Assembly (NCBI GenBank): GCA_018713115.1
Contig: DVFS01000046.1
Coordinates: 1 to 53,727 of the forward strand
Length of the DNA stretch: 53,727 bases
DNA from: Candidatus Galligastranaerophilus faecipullorum
GTDB taxonomy: Bacteria; Cyanobacteriota; Vampirovibrionia; Gastranaerophilales; Gastranaerophilaceae
Reading direction: 5' to 3'
Shown: one piece after another, positions 50,041 through 53,727 of the stretch
How the letters are laid out: each line of letters starts with the position of its first letter
How positions within the stretch are numbered: the first letter of the stretch is position 1
Notes under the pieces: model-generated
Databases searched by the model: none
Seen by the model: only the letters and a program-made list of their open reading frames with translations
Told to the model about the DNA's origin: nothing
Translations under genes and position numbers: made by a program

Positions 50041-50719
50041 TATCTCCTCCTCCTTGTTCCTGCTCCTGTGCGGCAAGTTCCTGTTCTTCGCGTGTTTTTT
50101 CAACATAGTCTTCCCACATTTGTTCGTGATCTTTGTTCCATTTGTCTTTATAGTTGTTAAAGATATTATTTATACTGTCATTGAGTCCGTTTGAGCCTGT
50201 TTGTGAATATGTATTAAATTCATCCGTCAGAGTGTTATTTTGTATATCGTAGGAATTTGGCGCAAACAGAGCCTTATTTGTAAGTGCAATGCTTTTAAAA
50301 TAAAATTTTTCGGGAACCGCGTCAAAAAACAGATTTACAAGCTGAAAAGCGTACGTATAGTTATATGTTGCAATACTTACTATGAAATCATCCGCTTCAA
50401 GTGTATCTACCTTTAGAGTATCAGCATAAGGGACTCTTCTTGCAACAAGGATATTGTATGTATTTTGATAAATCTCGTTTTCTATGTCGGTTAAGTCGGC
50501 ATTTTTTTCTCTTTGGACTGATGAAACAATACCTACTGCCCGATTCAGGGCAGAGTTAAGTTCTATGCCGGTGTTTAAGCCATAGGCAATTTCTGTCAGC
50601 AAACCTATTATTCCTATTAAAAAAGGAAAAAACAAAACAAGTTCTACAAGATGCTGAGCTTTTGAGTGTTTATACCCAAAAGCTCTTCTTGATTCTTTTG
50701 AATTTTTATTCGTCATCAT
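50024..50719 (-). CDS. TadE-like pilus-associated membrane protein
   Basis: A 231-residue protein. The basic N-terminus precedes KAQHLVELVLFFPFLIGIIG, the TadE pattern with the Glu within the start of a membrane helix. The extracytoplasmic part follows, and the C-terminus is Glu/Gln-rich (TREEQELAAQEQEQGGG). It probably works with the next gene as a minor pseudopilin pair. It overlaps the lipoprotein gene by 14 nt. Family call is by N-terminal pattern. Confidence 0.7.
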   Translation of the reverse strand: MMTNKNSKESRRAFGYKHSKAQHLVELVLFFPFLIGIIGLLTEIAYGLNTGIELNSALNRAVGIVSSVQREKNADLTDIENEIYQNTYNILVARRVPYADTLKVDTLEADDFIVSIATYNYTYAFQLVNLFFDAVPEKFYFKSIALTNKALFAPNSYDIQNNTLTDEFNTYSQTGSNGLNDSINNIFNNYKDKWNKDHEQMWEDYVEKTREEQELAAQEQEQGGGDNAPAP

Positions 50720-51425
50720 CCTGCGGCGGGCCGCCCTTAACCATAAAGCTGTAAGTCAGGTCTTTGTAATCCACTTTTATCGGGTATATGCCGGGGTCTT
50801 TCATAAACATGTAGAAAAACCTGTTTTCCTGCGGTCTTACAACCGCGGCATTGTTGATTGTGTGTTTACTGATGCCTTCCACAACGGCGCTTATTTGTTT
50901 GTATGCCCCGTCACTTGTGCTGACATTTGAGGGCTCGGCAACAGGGCTTGTCTGATTCAGGCGCTGATAAGTATTTGCAATGGTTGCAATGCTGTTAAGC
51001 GTGCCTGACGCCTGTGACATTGCGGCAAGTGCGCCTGCTTGTGAACTTTGATATGCCCCGAGATAGTTTGATGATGAAATTAAATCTACCGGTATATCAT
51101 TTGCACTCATAACAAAGTCTTTTGTGTAAAAGACATAGTCGTTTGTATTTGAGTTGTTATTAATCTGGATGTACGCCGCAAGAATATCGGGTACGGGAGT
51201 TTTTGAAATCCCCACCCTCATTGAAATATTCTCTGTTTCGGAAATTTTGTTGTAGGTTGAGAAATAAAACATTTCGTCAGTTTGAATCATTGCAGTGTTT
51301 TTTGCATTATAATCTTCGCCCACATAAGAAAGAGTGGAGCACCCTCCGAGTGCCAGTGCGCTTAATAAAAGCGCACAAAGCATAAGGGAAGTTTTTTTAA
51401 ATTTATTGGCAATTAGCCTTTTCAT
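50706..51425 (-). CDS. Lipoprotein of unknown function
   Basis: A 239-residue protein. A type II signal peptide (LMLCALLLSALALGGCS) gives lipobox ALGGC with the lipidated Cys near residue 29; the following Ser suggests outer-membrane sorting if Lol rules hold. The mature part ends in an acidic tail (GGPPQDDDE). Genes of pili or secretion often include such a lipoprotein. It starts 23 nt inside the end of pnp and is followed by the TadE/TadG-like genes, so the three form a likely surface module. Confidence 0.8.
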   Translation of the reverse strand: MKRLIANKFKKTSLMLCALLLSALALGGCSTLSYVGEDYNAKNTAMIQTDEMFYFSTYNKISETENISMRVGISKTPVPDILAAYIQINNNSNTNDYVFYTKDFVMSANDIPVDLISSSNYLGAYQSSQAGALAAMSQASGTLNSIATIANTYQRLNQTSPVAEPSNVSTSDGAYKQISAVVEGISKHTINNAAVVRPQENRFFYMFMKDPGIYPIKVDYKDLTYSFMVKGGPPQDDDE

Positions 51426-53553
51426 CTTCGCTTACTCCTTTAATTGTAAGGTTGACTCTGCCTTTATCGTCTATTTTAATAACTTTAACAATTACTTCCT
51501 GACCGACGGTGAGGTGAGGTTCTATTGTTTCGATTCTTTCCTGGCAAACCTGTGAAATGTGCACCATACCGTCTTTTCCGGGTGCCAGTTCGACAAATGC
51601 GCCAATCGGGATGATTCTTACAACTTTGCCCTTGGCTATCATTCCGACCTCGGGTTTAAATGTCAGGTCTTTAATCATTTTAATTGCGATATCGGCGCCT
51701 TCTTTATCGTTTGAAGTAATTGTTACCGTGCCGTCATCCTGAATATCGATTTCGGCACCGGAAGCGTCGATAATGCTTCTTATCATTTTTCCGCCGGGTC
51801 CGATTACGGTTCCGATATCATCTGTCGGGATTGTCATCGAGTATAATCTGGGTGCAAAAGGTGACAGGTCTTCGCGCGGTGCGGTAATTGCTTCTTTCAT
51901 ACATTCCATAATATGCAGCCTGCCGTCTTTTGCCTGATACAGAGCGCGTCTTAAGGTTTCATTGGAAATGCCTTTGATTTTCATATCCATCTGAAGTGCC
52001 GTAATGCCTTCCGAGTTACCCGTAACTTTAAAGTCCATATCGCCGAGGAAGTCTTCTATGCCTTGGATATCCGTTAAAACGATATCCGTGTCGCCTTCTT
52101 TGATAAGACCCATTGCAACACCTGAAATCATACATTTAACGGGAACACCCGCGTCCATAAGAGCCATGGAGCTTGCACAGGTTGAACCCATTGATGTTGA
52201 ACCGTTAGATTCAAGTACATCTGATGTTACACGGATTGTGTAGGGGAAATCTTTTTCATCGGGAAGCGCGGGAACGTTAGCACGCTCGGCGAGGTTTCCG
52301 TGCCCCACTTCGCGTCTGCCGGGGCCTCTTAAGGGTTTTACTTCGCCTACCGAAAAGCCGGGGAAGATGTATTTGTGCATATATGATTTTTTAAGAAGCG
52401 GGTCAACGCCGTCAAGTTCCTGAGCCATATTAGGACCTGCAAGGGTAGCACAGGAGAGGATTTGCGTTTGTCCTCTTGTAAATACCGCAGAGCCGTGGGC
52501 GCGGGGGATTACACCGACTTCGCACCAGATGGGACGTACTTCCGTTACTTTTCTGCCGTCTGCGCGGACGCCTTCATCTTTAATCATTGCACGCATTATT
52601 TTCTTTTCTAATGCTTTAAACTCTTCCGCGACAAAGTCAATGCCTGTTTCTTCCATCATTTTTTTGATGGGGTGCTCATCATCAAGAGCTTCGATTTTTT
52701 CTTTTACGATATTTTTTGCTTCTTCAAGTTTATTCTGTCTGTATTCGCGGTCAAAGTTGTGATATGCGTCGACTATCATATCGTAAGTATTGTCTTTAAT
52801 GATTTGTGCAAGTTCGGACGTATCATAAGGGTTGACAAAGTTTTCTCTTTCAACGCCGCAGGCGCGTGCAAATTCAAGCTGTGCGTCGCATTGTTTTCTT
52901 ATTTCAACCTGTGCAAACTCAACCGCTGCCATAATATCATCCTCGGTTACAAATTTGCAGCCCGCCTCAACCATAATAACGCTGTCATGTGTACCTGCGA
53001 TAACGATATCCATGTCGGATTTTTCGCATTCCTGATGGGTCGGGTTGGCTATCATTCTGCCGTCAATTCTTCCTACGCGGATTGCGCCGACGGGGCCTTC
53101 AAAAGGCGCACCCGAGAGCATAAGAGCGGCTGATGCACCGAGAATTGATAAAACATCGGGCTGGTTTTTCTGGTCATAGCTGAATAATTGCGAAACGATT
53201 TGAACGTCATTTCTATATCCTTTGGGCCACAGGGGGCGAATGGGGCGGTCAATAAGCCTTGATACAAGGATTGCCTTTTCGCTTGAGCGGCCTTCGGTTC
53301 TTGTATATCCGCCCGGGATTCTGCCGATTGCGGACATTCTTTCTTCATAGTCAATTAACAAGGGGAAAAAGTCTATCCCTACGCGCGGTTCTTTACTTAC
53401 CGTCGCATGAATAAAAAGCATTGTATCTTCGCACCTTACGGTAACGGAAGAAGTTGCCTGTTTTGCATACTTTCCTGTTTCAACGGTTACAACCTTATCT
53501 CCGATTGTAACTTCCATCCTCTTAACTTCAGGTTTGTTTGATGTAATTGTCAT
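51403..53553 (-). CDS. pnp: Polynucleotide phosphorylase
   Basis: A 716-residue protein. First RNase PH domain (IDFFPLLIDYEERMSAIGRI, GGYTRTEGRSSEKAILVSRL), helical linker, and second RNase PH domain (RPIWCEVGVIPRAHGSAVFT, GRREVGHGNLAERA, TSDVLESNGSTSMGSTCASS). KH domain (IGTVIGPGGKMIRSI) and S1 domain (KGKVVRIIPIGAFVELAPG) end the chain. It degrades RNA with phosphate as part of the degradosome. It is first in the long minus-strand block. rpsO, the usual upstream partner, would lie beyond the window. Confidence 0.98.
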   Translation of the reverse strand: MTITSNKPEVKRMEVTIGDKVVTVETGKYAKQATSSVTVRCEDTMLFIHATVSKEPRVGIDFFPLLIDYEERMSAIGRIPGGYTRTEGRSSEKAILVSRLIDRPIRPLWPKGYRNDVQIVSQLFSYDQKNQPDVLSILGASAALMLSGAPFEGPVGAIRVGRIDGRMIANPTHQECEKSDMDIVIAGTHDSVIMVEAGCKFVTEDDIMAAVEFAQVEIRKQCDAQLEFARACGVERENFVNPYDTSELAQIIKDNTYDMIVDAYHNFDREYRQNKLEEAKNIVKEKIEALDDEHPIKKMMEETGIDFVAEEFKALEKKIMRAMIKDEGVRADGRKVTEVRPIWCEVGVIPRAHGSAVFTRGQTQILSCATLAGPNMAQELDGVDPLLKKSYMHKYIFPGFSVGEVKPLRGPGRREVGHGNLAERANVPALPDEKDFPYTIRVTSDVLESNGSTSMGSTCASSMALMDAGVPVKCMISGVAMGLIKEGDTDIVLTDIQGIEDFLGDMDFKVTGNSEGITALQMDMKIKGISNETLRRALYQAKDGRLHIMECMKEAITAPREDLSPFAPRLYSMTIPTDDIGTVIGPGGKMIRSIIDASGAEIDIQDDGTVTITSNDKEGADIAIKMIKDLTFKPEVGMIAKGKVVRIIPIGAFVELAPGKDGMVHISQVCQERIETIEPHLTVGQEVIVKVIKIDDKGRVNLTIKGVSEDEKANCQ

Positions 53554-53651
53554 TTTTCTTTCTTTCTATGTTTTACACTTCTGTATCTCAATAAGATTTT
53601 ATAATAAACACGCTGAAATGAAAAGAAAAACCGCAACGCTTGCAAACCTTT

Positions 53652-53709
53652 GTAAAGAAAAGAGGCGCATGGTTGTATAGATTAATGTTACCTACCTGGA
53701 GCGCGCCTC
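53652..53709 (-). terminator. Hairpin upstream of pnp, possible terminator or processing site
   Basis: On the minus strand GAGGCGC (53709-53703) pairs with GCGCCTC (53668-53662) across a 34-nt loop, followed by TTTTCTTT. It may end the gene to the right, or be the processing hairpin found in the pnp leader of other bacteria. The remaining gap 53554-53651 is AT-rich with no other clear element. Confidence 0.5.
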
Positions 53710-53727
53710 AAGAATTAAGATACGAAA

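Noticed and set aside
52672-53133. 153-codon open frame antisense to pnp
   Set aside because: It lies wholly inside the pnp coding region and resembles no protein family.
53690-53727. C-terminal end of rpsO at the right edge (minus strand)
   Set aside because: The only frame reading to a stop there ends LILEARSR, which does not match the usual S15 C-terminus, and too few residues are visible.

Overview
The window is about 53.7 kb of an AT-rich, gene-dense bacterial chromosome. It carries almost entirely housekeeping genes plus lineage-specific small genes. The cell looks Gram-negative: it has LpxK, a porin-like beta-barrel, and an Mla/MCE lipid-transport set (mlaE-mlaF-mlaD). It also has PilT, a prepilin-like gene and TadE/TadG-like genes. 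Three short proteins carry an early Phe-Gly type motif, and PlsY has the signature GSGSTGATN, which I recall as common in cyanobacteria. My best guess is a non-photosynthetic relative of Cyanobacteria (Melainabacteria/Vampirovibrionia, order Gastranaerophilales). This is inference from protein style, because no rRNA is present.

Layout. 1-2.7 kb: a prepilin-like gene cut by the left edge, divergent from a small HTH regulator, with two adjacent 20-bp palindromes between them; then a dCMP deaminase, Hsp20 and two lineage-type small genes. 2.9-6.7 kb: grpE-dnaJ continuing into a secreted beta-propeller-like protein and an O-methyltransferase. 6.7-9.4 kb: a phosphodiester glycosidase family protein (minus) and pilT (plus). 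9.5-13.6 kb: rpmG, tRNA-Trp, secE, nusG, rplK, rplA, then directly a GtrA-type membrane protein and a GT11 fucosyltransferase where rplJ-rplL usually lie. 13.6-18 kb: a membrane-anchored protein, a divergent MutS, a 39-codon membrane miniprotein and a porin. 18-20.8 kb: rimP-nusA-fmt behind an attenuator-like hairpin.

20.8-33.2 kb (minus): metF, lpxK, mlaD, mlaF and mlaE form an envelope operon. Two FxG-type proteins follow, each with its own terminator. Then come ribE-ribBA-GNAT-aminotransferase-serA (riboflavin plus the first steps of serine synthesis) and a third FxG-type protein. 33.3-39.6 kb (plus): der-plsY, then rpsE-rpmD-rplO-secY-adk-map, detached from the rest of the spc ribosomal operon. 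39.6-53.6 kb (minus): one long tightly packed block, pnp - lipoprotein - tadE-like - tadG-like - polA - small secreted protein - priA - giant helicase - RecB-family nuclease.

The most unusual item is the 1257-residue helicase. Its C-terminal half is a complete UvrD/AddA-type SF1 helicase. Its N-terminal half looks like a second, decayed SF1 helicase of the kind seen in RecC or AddB, and the nuclease is a separate downstream gene. I read it as a RecBCD/AddAB-like machine in a different gene arrangement. Other points of interest are partial duplications and alternative base-pairing around tRNA-Trp, the twin operators, glycan genes overlapping the L1 gene, genes whose -10 box lies 6-7 nt before the start codon, and repeated convergent gene ends sharing CTAG or TTAA.

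No insertion sequence, prophage, CRISPR array or rRNA gene was seen. Every gene-free stretch is shorter than about 280 bp.
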